Source: Sepiola atlantica
Lineage: Eukaryota; Mollusca; Cephalopoda; Sepiida; Sepiolidae
Length of the DNA: 64,000 nt
Assembly (NCBI GenBank): GCA_963556195.1
Contig: OY744544.1
Coordinates: 43,076,484-43,140,483 of the forward strand
Direction: 5' to 3'
Part shown: positions 1-9,995 of the stretch, piece by piece
Numbering within the stretch: position 1 is the stretch's first letter
Layout of the letters: every line of letters begins with the position of its first letter
Program-made: the position numbers and the translations under genes
Notes under the pieces: generated by a model
The model's input: the letters and a program-made list of their open reading frames with translations, nothing else
Told to the model about the DNA's origin: nothing
Database searches by the model: none

Positions 1-2172
1 GATCACATCAGTACGCCCCATGGAGGGAAACCTTCTCACTACCCGCAAACCACTGTGCAAACGAATTAACTGAATGGGTCAAAGCAGGCATTGAAGCCTA
101 TGTTCCCATGCGAAAATTCTTTAGCAAGCCCCACTCTCCTCAATGGTTCACTTCAGAATGTGCAGCTGCCATTTCTGAGAGGCAACAAGCATTCCGTAAA
201 TTCAGCCGCCATAAGTCAGCTACTAATAGACATAAATTTATAGAGTCAAGAAATAATTGCATGGCCGTGATAGGCGAAGCAAAGAGAAGGTATAATGAGT
301 TAACAAACAGACGCATCCAGTCTCAGAAACTAGGTACTCGCGATTTCTGGAAAATCTACAATAGTGTAGTGAATAATGGTCAATCAACGTTCCCCTCACT
401 ATCAAACTACAATGATGTCGTCTGCACGGCCACTGATAAGGCTGAACTACTTGCCCAGCGTTTCGCTTCTAACTCTACTTTAGACTCAGATAGCCACCCC
501 CTCCCTGAATTCCCTTTGCGGACCGAAGTCACACTTGATAACCTGGTCATCACCCCATCCCAGGTCAGAGACATCATAAAAAACCCTGACACCTCTAAAG
601 CTTGTGGGCCTGATCTTATACCTGTAATAGTAATAAAGAAATGTTCTGCTGAACTGGCCCCTGTCCTCTCCAAACTCTTCAATAAATGCCTAGCTGAATC
701 TTGCTTCCCCGATTGCTGGAAAATTGCCTCTGTGGTACCTATCTACAAGAGTTCTGTGAATAGAACCGACCCTCAGAACTACCGCCCAATCAGTCTACTG
801 CCGATCTTTGCTAAAATCTTTGAATCCTTAATCAATCTAGCGTTAGTACGGCACTTAGTTAATGCTAAACTTCTATCTGACCGACAGTATGGATTTAGAC
901 AAGCACGATCTACTGCAGACATCCTAACGGTCATCTCTAAACGTATGTATCATAAACTCGACAATGCAGGTGAAGCTAGGGCAGTAGCGCTGTATATATC
1001 CAAGGCCTTTGACAAGGTTTGGCATAAAGGGCTTCTCCTGAAAATACGCTCATACGGTATTACTGGGCAACTATTTAATATAATTAGATCCTTCCTAAAC
1101 AAAAGAAAAATCCAGGTTGTCCTCGATGGCCGTTCCTCTAAGCAACATGACATAAATGCAGGTGTACCCCAGGGATCTATCCTTGGACCTTTGTTGTTCC
1201 TGATCTATATAAACGATCTCCCTGATATAGAGTCGGAGATTGGTTTATTTGCTGACGATACCATGCTTTACTCTCGCCATGTTGGTAAAACAGACGCGAT
1301 CATATCCGAGGCAATGGCTGAATCTTTAGAAAATGACCTCCAGGCTGTGGTGGATTGGGGTCATAAATGGTTAGTAACTTTTAATGCTGCAAAAACAAAG
1401 CTACTTTCCTTCAACAACTACAAGAAGCCTCTCCAACCACCGATTATCATGGCAAATAACACCCTACCTGAGAGTTCATCACAGGTAACATGAATTGGAA
1501 CAAATACATTGAAGGCATTGCCAAGGCTGCCGCAAAAAAGGTTGGCTCCCTCTACCGTGCTAGTAAGCTCCTCACACCTGACATTATCCTGTATCTCTAC
1601 AAAGCCACCATCCGCCCATGCATGGAGTATTGTTGCCACATCTGGGCTGGTGCATCATCTACTAGTCTCTCCCTCCTTGACAAGGTCCAAAAAAGAGTCG
1701 CCAACCTAATAGGTCCCTCACTGTCAACCAAGCTCCAGCCCCTGTCTCATCACCGCAATGTAGCATCCTTATGTTTGTTTTACAAGTACTTCAATGGATT
1801 ATGCTCTGATGAATTGGCTACTCTGGTGCCCCCTCGACGTAAATTCACTAGACTAACTCGACAATCAACTAAATCTCAGTCATTCACTGTGGAGGTCCCC
1901 AGATGCCGGAGAGCCTTCTACTCAAATAGCTTCTTTCCTCATGCTGCTGGCCTCTGGAACTCTCTCCCTGCCCCCTGTTTCCCCGACAGTACTGACATGC
2001 AGAAATTTAAAACTAATGTAAACAGACATCTCGCTGCGCGGATCATGATTTAGGCTGCTCCCCTCCCCCCCCCCCCCAACCATCTCCATTTTTCTTTTTT
2101 CTCAGTAGCCCCTTACGTCTACAGTGGCGGCCTGCCTTGTTTGGGGTGAACCATGTTAAAAAAAAAAAAATT
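1..2172 (+). mobile_element. APE-type non-LTR retrotransposon (LINE), copy 1, 5' end outside window
   Basis: The reading frame is already open at base 3, so the endonuclease half lies upstream of the window. After the last stop at 2053 comes a short 3' UTR with a C-run (about 2062-2079), then a family-specific tail containing TTGTTTGGGGTGAA and an A-rich end near 2170. The same tail recurs at 9240-9305 and in diverged form at 18222-18284, which defines one LINE family with at least five pieces in the window (also 9996-12267 and 29759-29828). Confidence 0.9.
3..2053 (+). pseudogene. LINE reverse transcriptase, frameshifted, catalytic Asp lost
   Basis: An RNA-directed DNA polymerase that would copy the LINE RNA at a nicked target. 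The open frame runs from the window start to a TGA at 1491-1493; an internal ATG at 108 is not the true start, because codons before it match copy 2. RT hallmarks are visible: CGPDLIP, NYRPISLL, YGFRQARSTAD, then SKAFDKVWHK (motif A), GVPQGSILGPLLF (motif B) and FADD (motif C, bases 1248-1259). In motif A the first Asp is Tyr (tat at 993-995, residue 296 counted from ATG 108); copy 2 still has Asp there. A frameshift near 1470-1490 moves the C-terminal part (NMNWNKYIEGIAK onward, to 2053) into another frame. Both changes should make this copy inactive. Confidence 0.9.
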
Positions 2173-2592
2173 TTTTTAAATAGAAAGGAAGGAAAAAGTT
2201 TAACGACGCAGAAATCCATAGTCTTAATAAACAGTTGTCGTTTTTTAGAGATGATATTCATTGCTATTTTTAAACGGTTAGTAATTATTCTGGATTAACC
2301 AGTGTTTGTTTAGTATTTAAACGATTGAAAAGTTGCACGTGGTGGTGATTGTAGAAAAATAGTAGTGGGTGAAAGTTGATGCTTCCGTCTCTTTGAAAGG
2401 TTTGCTTGGGAGAGTCCGGGAGGACGGATAAAACATAATAACTATGGAATGAGGATGAATTGAATGTAGAATTTCTAGAAACACTCATGAGTGCTGAAGG
2501 TAATTGGAGTGCGAACAGATTCACATATGAAGTCGGTTATTTTTCTATATTGTTTGAAGTATCAGGGGAAAAAAAACTTCATTTTATTATAA

Positions 2593-2650
<58 letters not shown>

Positions 2651-3640
2651 TTCAGTTTTGGGATTGATTTGGGATTGAGTTATGTTTGAAAAAAAACTTC
2701 CATTTTAACAGTTGCTAATAACTCATCAAATGACCCATCTCTTGCTAACTTTTTATCTATAACTTTCATCCTCTCTCACTGTATCTTGTTTGACCCCCAG
2801 CTCTTAGTCTAAACGTCGTCTAGTCGTCTACCAATCTCATTCCCGTCATCCACGTTCGCTCGCACTCTCTCTCGTGCGCGCGCTCTCTCTCTAAAGGTAG
2901 TACAGAAAGGAAAGAATAAAAAGAATAGAATAGTCTATTATAAACAAAAGGGAATATCACCACAGCAGTTAACCTGTACTTAAAAATGGGGAAGGAGAGA
3001 AAGAGAGTACAGGGAGGGAGATGGAAAAAGAGAGTAAAAAAGAGGCTAATTTGGGATTGTTTTTATTTGTTTATATTTTACTGGCTTTGCAAACTCATTT
3101 TTTCCTGATTCAAACAATTGATCCCAAACTAAACGAGTCACTTTTTTCTAGTTATGTACTAAATCGCAGGGCACATATACTGAATTCTAATTATTTCTAT
3201 TTTCAAATACAATAATAACCTATATAAAAAAAGTTCCAATCAAAACATCTATAATCTCCAAATTAATTATTTTATCCTCTTCTCCAGAATTATGAATGAA
3301 GGTTATTTAAATATGTGAAACTATGTTAACAAGGAAATGTTGAGGTGCAGCTATTAAAAGAAAAAGTTTAGAAAAAGCAAAAGTAGGTTAGAAAAATGAA
3401 GACAAATCTGATCTTTAAACCCTGGAGATTTACTCAAAAATGGCCGCTCATAGCAATGGAGGCTTTGTTCACCAATTAAGAATGTCATTTAGTTTAAGTA
3501 AATCGTTTGTGGCCCAATTTTTTTTCAAAGGAATTTTGTCTGATCAAAAGTAATCTGATTTCCCAAAGAAACGCTCAAGAGATTTTTGGTTTCCACTCCA
3601 TTAGACGTGGATTTAAAAAAGAAACCGTACTTGGTGGGAC
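2173..3640. other. Unassigned AT-rich stretch
   Basis: Beyond the (TA)n tract I find no coding similarity. It holds a CT-rich patch with CG alternation near 2860-2895 and a purine-rich patch at 2990-3045. Short open frames here carry no recognisable motif. Confidence 0.5.
2593..2648. repeat. (TA)n microsatellite
   Basis: About 56 bases of nearly pure TA dinucleotide, in AT-rich surroundings downstream of LINE copy 1. Confidence 0.95.
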
Positions 3641-5250
3641 AAAAAGAAAAAAAAAGGTGAAACAGTAGGTACAAAAAACTATGTATGTAAAAGTAGGAGA
3701 GAGAGAGAGAAGGGTAGACAAAAAAAGGAGAGAGTAGGAGAAAAGAAAGATGAGTCAGTTTACATAAAAAAAAATAATAAAAAGGAGAGAAAAAGGAAGA
3801 GGAGAAGAGACCGATGGCGAGAGAGGGAGGGGTGGAGGAAGAGAAAGAGGGAGAAAGAGACGAAGAGAAAGAGACGAAGAGAAGGAGAGAAAGGCGAAGA
3901 GAAGGAGAGAAAGGCGAAGGGAGAGAGAGAGAGAGAGAGGCGAAGGGAGAGAGAGAGAGGCGAAGGGAGAGAGAGAGAGAGGCGAAGGGAGAGAGAGAGA
4001 GAGAGGCGAAGGGAGAGAGAGAGAGAGAGGCGAAAGGAGAGAGAGAGTGAGAGGCGAAAGGAGAGAGAGAGAGAGAGGCGAAAGGAGAGAGAGAGAGGCG
4101 AAGGGAGAGAGAGAGAGAGGCAAAGGGAGAGAGAGAGAGGCGAAGGGAGAGAGAGAGGCGAAGGGAGAGAGAAAGAGAGAGGCGAAGGGAGAGAGAAAGA
4201 GAGAGGCGAAGGGAGAGAGAGAGAGAGAGAGGCGAAGGGAGAGAGAGAGAGAGAGAGGCGAAGGGAGAGAGAGAGGCGAAGGGAGAGAGAGAGAGAGGCG
4301 AAGGGAGAGAGAGAGAGAGAGAGAGGCGAAGGGAGAGAGAGAGAGAGAGAGGCGAAGGGAGAGAGAGAGAGAGGCGAAGGGAGAGAGAGAGAGAGAGAGG
4401 CGAAGGGAGAGAGAGAGAGGCGAAGGGAGAGAGAGAGAGAGAGAGAGGCGAAGGGAGAGAGAGGCGAAGGGAGAGAGAGGCGAAGGGAGAGAGAGGCGAA
4501 GGGAGAGAGAGGCGAAGGGAGAGAGAGGCGAAGGGAGAGAGAGGCGAAGGGAGATAGGCGAAGGGAGAGAGGCGAAGGGAGAGAGGCGAAGGGAGAGAGG
4601 CGAAGGGAGAGAGAGGCGAAGGGAGAGAGAGGCGAAGGGAGAGAGAGGCGAAGGGAGAGAGAGGCGAAGGGAGAGAGAGAGAGAGGCGAAGGGAGAGAGA
4701 GAGAGAGGCGAAGGGAGAGAGAGAGAGAGGCGAAGGGAGAGAGAGAGAGGCGAAGGGAGAGAGAGAGAGGCGAAGGGAGAGAGAGAGAGGCGAAGGGAGA
4801 GAGAGAGAGGCGAAGGGAGAGAGAGAGAGGCGAAGGGAGAGAGAGAGAGGCGAAGGGAGAGAGAGAGAGGCGAAGGGAGAGAGAGAGAGTGGAAGAAAGA
4901 GAAAGATAGTCAAAGAGAGATACAGAGGGAGAGAAACAGGGTGGAAAAGAGAGATGAAGGAAGAGAAAGAGAGTGGAAGAGAGAGACGTAAGAAAAGAGA
5001 TGGAGGGAGACAAAGAGGAAGAGAGAGATACAGAGGAGGAAGAAGTAAAAGAGGGATGGGAAGAAGAGAGTAAGGGATGAGAAGAAGAGAAAAGGAGGGG
5101 AGAAGAGAGAAAGGGAGGAGAAGGGAGTGAGAGAGGGAGGAGATGGAGAAGGGAATGAAAGAGAGAGGAGGGGGAGAGAGAGAAGGAAATAAAGAGGAGA
5201 GAATAGACGAAAAAAGGAGAGAATAGGGAAAAGAAAAGAAAAAAGAGTAG
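3640..5250. repeat. Homopurine minisatellite, GCGAAGGGAGAGAGA units
   Basis: The + strand is almost entirely purine. The core at about 3888-4890 is an array of units made of GCGAAGGGA followed by a variable number of GA dinucleotides; unit length falls to about 15-18 bp near 4450-4620 and settles near 20 bp at 4730-4880. The only regular pyrimidine is the C of GCGAA, giving a CpG-free G-C-G punctuation. Flanks are degenerate GA/GGA. Long open frames exist on both strands only because purine tracts lack stop codons; they encode RE/KGE or SL/PF repeats and are not genes. Confidence 0.95.
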
Positions 5251-5289
5251 GTATAAAACAAATGGAGTGCAGGCACTTTTTTTTTTACT

Positions 5290-6250
5290 TATCATTTTGA
5301 ATGAAGTTACATATTTGCTAAACCTTTAAGTAGAACAATCATTGTGGGAAAAGAACATCCATTACACATTGATTTTTTTTTTTTTAAAGAAACATCATGC
5401 AATAAGGACATGCATGCAGTGCCAGATTTAGACTTGACAAGACCCAAAGCTATATAAAGTTGATAAGCTCTTTTCCGGAGAAAGGCGGGCGGGGGGGGGG
5501 GGGGTTACACTTGATGGTCTCACAACACTTGAAAAGATATGCAAGATGCATCAGGACAATCTCCTGGATTTAAATCACAGCTACAATCGGCAGGGAGATT
5601 TCCTTTTATTTATCTGAGTAGCATCAGCTATGCCATCATGGCGTGGAATGGACAAACATCAGGATTTTGTGTGTTTTATTTTTATACTAAAAAGTTATCA
5701 CTTGTCAAGGCTAAAAGCCATTTGATGATAAGGCTTAATGCGATGGATAGATTGACAGTTTAATGATGAAGAATGTTATAAAAGGATTGAAAATGATGAA
5801 CGGAATGAAAAAAAAATCTTGACTTTTCTAGCACTGACTGGGTTCGACTCAACCATTTAAGAATTGAAAAGTGCTGCCTTTTTAAAAAGAGGAGGAGGAT
5901 ATTTTCTTAAAAAGAATGAAATTGCTACAATTTAAAAAAAATAAACATTCATATAGATGGATCATAGAAGGCTATACAAATGCAAGAGGTGGAAATATGT
6001 GCATGTTGAGAAAGAGGACAACAACAAAATGATTTTATTTTTATTATTAGATTTAATATCTAACTTGATTTTGTCTTAACTTTCACAGAGTGATCTAGTG
6101 TGTGTAACTGTGTTGCATGATTTAAACATCTCGTTTCATTTAAAGAACAACTATTTTTACAGAAGAGTCATTTATTTATTTTCTTAATCGTATTGACCCT
6201 GTTGTCGGACTTTCAAAAGAATCTCTAAATTGTTATTCAATATCGACAAT
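5290..6250. other. Unassigned AT-rich stretch
   Basis: It contains a poly-T run near 5372-5385 and a G-run near 5489-5505. A 74-codon open frame at 5539-5763 has no recognisable domain. I see no RNA gene or transposon terminus. Confidence 0.45.
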
Positions 6251-6251
6251 G

Positions 6252-6592
6252 TTTTATTTACTCCTCCCCAGGAGTTAGGCACAAGGCCAGTTTTATCCTA
6301 CTCCCACAAGTAAGATGTGACCCAAGATCGGGTCGAGAAAGTGGGGTCTGAAAAGCCAGCACTCGAGAGGTGAGCACTCTGGCCATTTAAAAATTGCCTG
6401 GGCAGCCCCGTCAGCATTCCCCGGTAGGGGCGCCTCAGACAGTAAGCAATAAACTTACTCCTCCCCAAAGAGGGGATGCAAAGCCTGGGAGGGTGGACCT
6501 CCTAGAACTGCACAGGAGCACAGGACAGGCGTGCAGTATTCATCGGAACAGATACTACACTTTGATCTTAGCCAAAAGGCCACAAAGTGTAA
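6252..6592 (-). mobile_element. SINE-like repeat with U2 snRNA-derived head, copy 1
   Basis: Read on the minus strand, the element starts at about 6592 with GGCCTTTTGGCTAAGATCAA and GTGTAGTATCTGTTC, which matches the 5' domain (about nt 10-46) of U2 snRNA apart from one extra A. It then departs from U2 completely. The following ~280 bp body ends in a tail, CTAACTCCTGGGGAGGAG then TAAAT, that can fold as a hairpin. The tail and part of the body recur at 25323-25540 and 28283-28505, so this is an interspersed family, not a single U2 pseudogene. Functional U2 is excluded because the branch-site stem IIa, Sm site and stems III/IV are absent. Known precedent: snRNA-headed SINEs have been described in crocodilians. 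Confidence 0.7.
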
Positions 6593-6599
6593 TTTTGTC

Positions 6600-7270
6600 A
6601 TTATCTCATAACACGTCGCCACGTAACACACATCGACATTCAAACTCCAACTGTCGAATCCATCAGAACGGACTCCTATATTCCCAAGGACAATATGTCT
6701 CAAACATAAAAAAAGGAAAAAATGTTGATACTTTTGATAATGACGTTTTCTTGTCGAAAGATCTCAAGTCTTTAAAATAAGTAAATAATTTATTTTAAAA
6801 TAATAAAACACATTGTTGTCTGGCTTTCAAAACAATTCTAAATTGTTAGACATTTATTATTTAAAAAAGAATACTATTATTATTAACAGTAAAGTATACA
6901 GATTGATGTAGAAAGAACCATGGATTTTTTTTTATGAATTAAGACTATTTTTGTGTCTGTTTTTACGATTTTGCTGCACATTTTGTTATTTTTTTATTTT
7001 TTTTTATAAGTTATTTAAAATATAGTTTCTAAGAAAAACTTAGATTAAATAAATAAAAACCCAGATTTATTTAAAAAAACAAAACAGATTTAGATTTAAA
7101 AACCCAGGAATGGACACCCTGCACAGAATTGTTAACTTTTCATCAGAGAGCATGCTTCTGTTGATGTCGGCATGGTTCGGGAATCGAAATTTTGGTAGAA
7201 AACTTTAAATTTTTGTTTGAAATCTGAATTGTTCCAGTTCCGAGATGTTCATGAACCGAGGTTTGGCTGT
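6600..7270. other. Unassigned AT-rich stretch
   Basis: Mostly A/T-rich with T-runs near 6985-7005. No convincing open frame, RNA or transposon end was found. Confidence 0.45.
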
Positions 7271-7274
7271 AGTT

Positions 7275-7480
7275 AATTAACACTTCTACCCGGTCACGGC
7301 TGACAGAATGAGAACAATCTACCCCGTTGATTAAATAAAGGGGTCAATTCGAAATTCCATATAGGTTCCAAAGTTTGAAAAAATGCACGTAGAGAAGGTC
7401 AGAGGTTACATTGGAAAATAACATCCAAGATGAGAATAGTAGTCTGAATAATCCAAATAATCCAAATTACCAATCCTGAT
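7275..7480 (+). repeat. Penelope-type terminal repeat (family C), degenerate copy
   Basis: About 200 bp homologous to 16735-16985: shared blocks include CTACCC near 7287, AATTCCAT near 7352, GTCAGAGGTTACAT at 7397 and AACATCCAAGATGAGAA at 7420 followed by a run of AATCCAAAT. The hammerhead-like core seen in sister copies (16843, 17241) is destroyed here because the CTGA and GAAA segments are missing. Confidence 0.6.
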
Positions 7481-7484
7481 CTGA

Positions 7485-8480
7485 AAAATTCTGAAACAAA
7501 GAAAACCAACTTTGTAGGGATTGGAAAAGAAAAGTCATCAGTAAGAAAGTAAATTACCCCACCCCCCTCCACCCTCACGTGCACTGCACGAATTTGATCA
7601 CAGGTGACTATAAGCGAATGAATATTGATCCCTGGTGACTATAAGGGAATGAATATTGCATTTTGACCATAACCAGCTTGGGGTCATGTTGAATCGGTAT
7701 ATCTAAGGTTCTTAAGTGTATCTTTATTAGTTTCTGAATTTTAGCCCCCCCCCCCCCACACACACTGTTTTAAAAAAAGATATAAAAGATGTAATTTTTT
7801 AAAGTAAAGCTATAACCTCTCACCCAGCATACACGAGGTGTTACTTATTCATTGGAGCAATATGCTTTTGGATTTAAGTTTTGACATGGTTTGCCTAGTC
7901 AAAAAAGAAAAAGAAAAATGAACTTCATGAGATGTTTTCAGTCCGTTATCAGATAACATCTGTAAGTAGACACTTCAAAAAAAAAAGAAGGTTGACAAAA
8001 ACAAGTACCTCTGTAAAACATTTTATTTTTCCTTCTGAACTATTTGTGTCAAAGACGTTAAAAGACACGAGCGAGACCCATGGAAATTCCAGTTTCTTTT
8101 TTTCATTCTTTCCGTCTGTTCCTCTCTTAATTTGCACTACTGTAATGCCGCTAATACACATGCACTAAATCAAAGGGATGTAATTCATCTAAACTCGGTA
8201 CGGTTGTAGTATTAATCTAGCTTCCTTTATGTAAATAAAAAGTAAATGACAACTGATTTTTTTCCCAGTTAATTTAACAACAACAGAAAGTTATTAACCA
8301 AAACGATTTCTTCCTTGCAGCATGTTCTTTAGACTAAAAAAAAGTCTAATTCGCTCCAGATGTTTCTTTCAGAAAATACTCAAACTGTAAGGGGAATAAT
8401 TCCTATTTTAAATTAAGGGTAAAAATATGAGTTATCTCCCTTAGATTTTGATCTTTTTTCCTCCCCATCTCTCTGTGACT
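7485..8480. other. Unassigned stretch
   Basis: It contains a C-run at about 7746-7758 and otherwise AT-rich unique-looking sequence. Open frames at 7932-8168 and the opposite strand lack recognisable motifs. Confidence 0.4.
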
Positions 8481-8483
8481 TAC

Positions 8484-8503
8484 ACATATATACAAATATA
8501 TAT

Positions 8504-8586
<83 letters not shown>
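8484..8586. repeat. Compound (TA)n(TG)n microsatellite
   Basis: Interrupted TA repeats change abruptly to about 16 TG repeats at 8553-8585. Confidence 0.95.
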
Positions 8587-8588
<2 letters not shown>

Positions 8589-8867
8589 AAAACGACAAAC
8601 GGAAAAACAAATTTAAATACAGGAAAAATAATCAAAAAATGAGAGATTTTACCGGTTTGATTCGAATTAATGAATGCGTTCAGAAAAAGTGAAGATTTTA
8701 AATTTATTCGATATGTTTTTACAACATAGGAAAAAGAAACACACAAAGAGACGTCATTGGCATGTGTTTAACTATTTGGAAAAAAAAAAAAAGAATACTA
8801 AAACGCGCGTGGAGAGGCATTAAAATGGGAAAATATGGATAAAGTATAGTAAAAAAGAAAAGTTACT

Positions 8868-9110
8868 TTAACCGGAATCGCAGTGGCGCAATATACTGCA
8901 TTGTTTAAGTGCGTTTTTTTCCACATGTTTGCTTAAGGAATAAGATCCAAGTCTGAGTTTTATGTTAGATAGTGCTGAGAGAAGTATTATAGCGCTTTCG
9001 ATGCACTTGCGACGTGGGAGAGAGCATTCGGTCTTGCGGAAGCTGTAGTTTGTAAAGTCAAAATTGTGGGTAAAAGTGTTTCTGTGTATGACTAGTGCGT
9101 TAGTAGGATT
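8868..9110 (-). pseudogene. Penelope-like element C-terminal (GIY-YIG side) fragment
   Basis: On the minus strand this encodes a frame with segments FTHNFDFTNY, RRKCIESAII and LRLGSYSLSK. It resembles the region after the GIY-YIG motif of Penelope-like elements, where a conserved RxxxES and a basic C-terminus are typical. The GIY-YIG motif itself is not present. Assignment rests on remembered family pattern, so it is tentative; the alternative is an unrelated decayed ORF. Confidence 0.4.
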
Positions 9111-9134
9111 GTTGTTTTTGACTAACGCACTAGT
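9091..9134. repeat. Perfect 14-bp inverted repeat
   Basis: ACTAGTGCGTTAGT at 9091-9104 and its exact reverse complement at 9121-9134, spacer 16 nt. The right arm overlaps the start of the LINE 3' fragment (ACTAGTCTCTCCCT). Confidence 0.85.
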
Positions 9135-9305
9135 CTCTCCCTGTTTCTCTGACTGTACCAACATACAGAAATTTAAATGTAATGTGAACAAACATCTCGT
9201 TGCACAACACACCGCTTAGGATTCCCTAAATATGACCCCTAATTCATAGTAGCCCTAACGTTTTAATGGCAGTGTGCCTTGTTTGGGGTGAATTGAAATA
9301 AAAAA
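9128..9305 (+). mobile_element. LINE family-1 3' fragment with internal deletion
   Basis: ACTAGTCTCTCCCT (matching copy 1 near 1660) is fused directly to the end of the coding region (CTGTACCAAC ATACAGAAATTT, matching copy 2 near 12127), followed by the family 3' UTR with TTGTTTGGGGTGAA at 9277 and an AAATAAAAAATT tail. Roughly 300 bp of coding sequence is missing at the junction. Confidence 0.8.
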
Positions 9306-9579
9306 TTAAAAAGGGAGAAAACTCTTTATATTCTTCAATTAAAAATATTAGTTATTCCCTTTGCTGAATTTGATTTTTCGGTCATAATTAAAAACATTTT
9401 TCCATATTATCAGTTGTCTGAGTGGGAGTACATAATTTTTCAAATACATTGTAGCAAAGTGTGTTATTATAGTCGCAATAACATGGTACAATAATAACAA
9501 ATAAAAACTGGTTAGCCAGAATCAAAGTTTGATAAGTCAGTTTAAATGCTATTCAGCTCTCACAGGATAAGTTTATGTT

Positions 9580-9580
9580 A

Positions 9581-9639
<59 letters not shown>
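9580..9639. repeat. (TC)n(TA)n microsatellite
   Basis: TC repeats to 9600, then TA repeats to 9639, immediately preceding the family-B repeat. Confidence 0.95.
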
Positions 9640-9643
<4 letters not shown>

Positions 9644-9995
9644 TCAATGTCTATGTGTGATATTTGTATGTTCCCTATAGAAAGAAAGGTTAGAGAATCT
9701 ACATAAAATTTAAAAGTGTATTCTTATGTAAGATTTACTGAGAAAGACAATGGAAGTGTTCTCGAATCTCTAAGTGCATTCCTTAGGGAGCTATGAGGGC
9801 ATAACTCTTAAAACTTTAAATATATCCTATTTTTATGAAATTTAAATCATATGTATAAAATTTTCTGGGGAAGACAATGGACGTTGTCCTGAATCTTTAC
9901 GTTACCCTCCCTCCATATGCCAAATATCTACGTGCCCACACCTCTAAGTGACTCATGAGGACAGGGCCTTCTTAAAACTTCAAATATGTATATAT
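9640..9995 (+). repeat. Non-coding interspersed repeat, family B, left part
   Basis: Homologous to 56385-56690: both carry TTCCCTATAGAAAGAAAGGT, GAGAATCTACATAAAAT, GGGAGCTATGAGG and CTTAAAACTT in the same order. The right half of the same repeat resumes at 12268, with LINE copy 2 in between. Confidence 0.85.

Noticed and set aside
3525..5295. 500-580-codon minus-strand frames and plus-strand REREAKGE frames
   Set aside because: Same artefact of the GA-rich minisatellite.
6545..6592. Functional U2 snRNA gene
   Set aside because: Only the first ~46 nt match; stem IIa, Sm site and 3' domain are absent here and at 22722, 25323 and 28505.
7387..7430. Hammerhead core in the 7.3-kb family-C copy
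   Set aside because: CTGA and GAAA segments are both missing, so only ancestry, not structure, can be claimed.
8413..8746. YIYIYI / THTHTH open frames over microsatellites here and at other (TA)n sites
   Set aside because: Translation of dinucleotide repeats, not genes.
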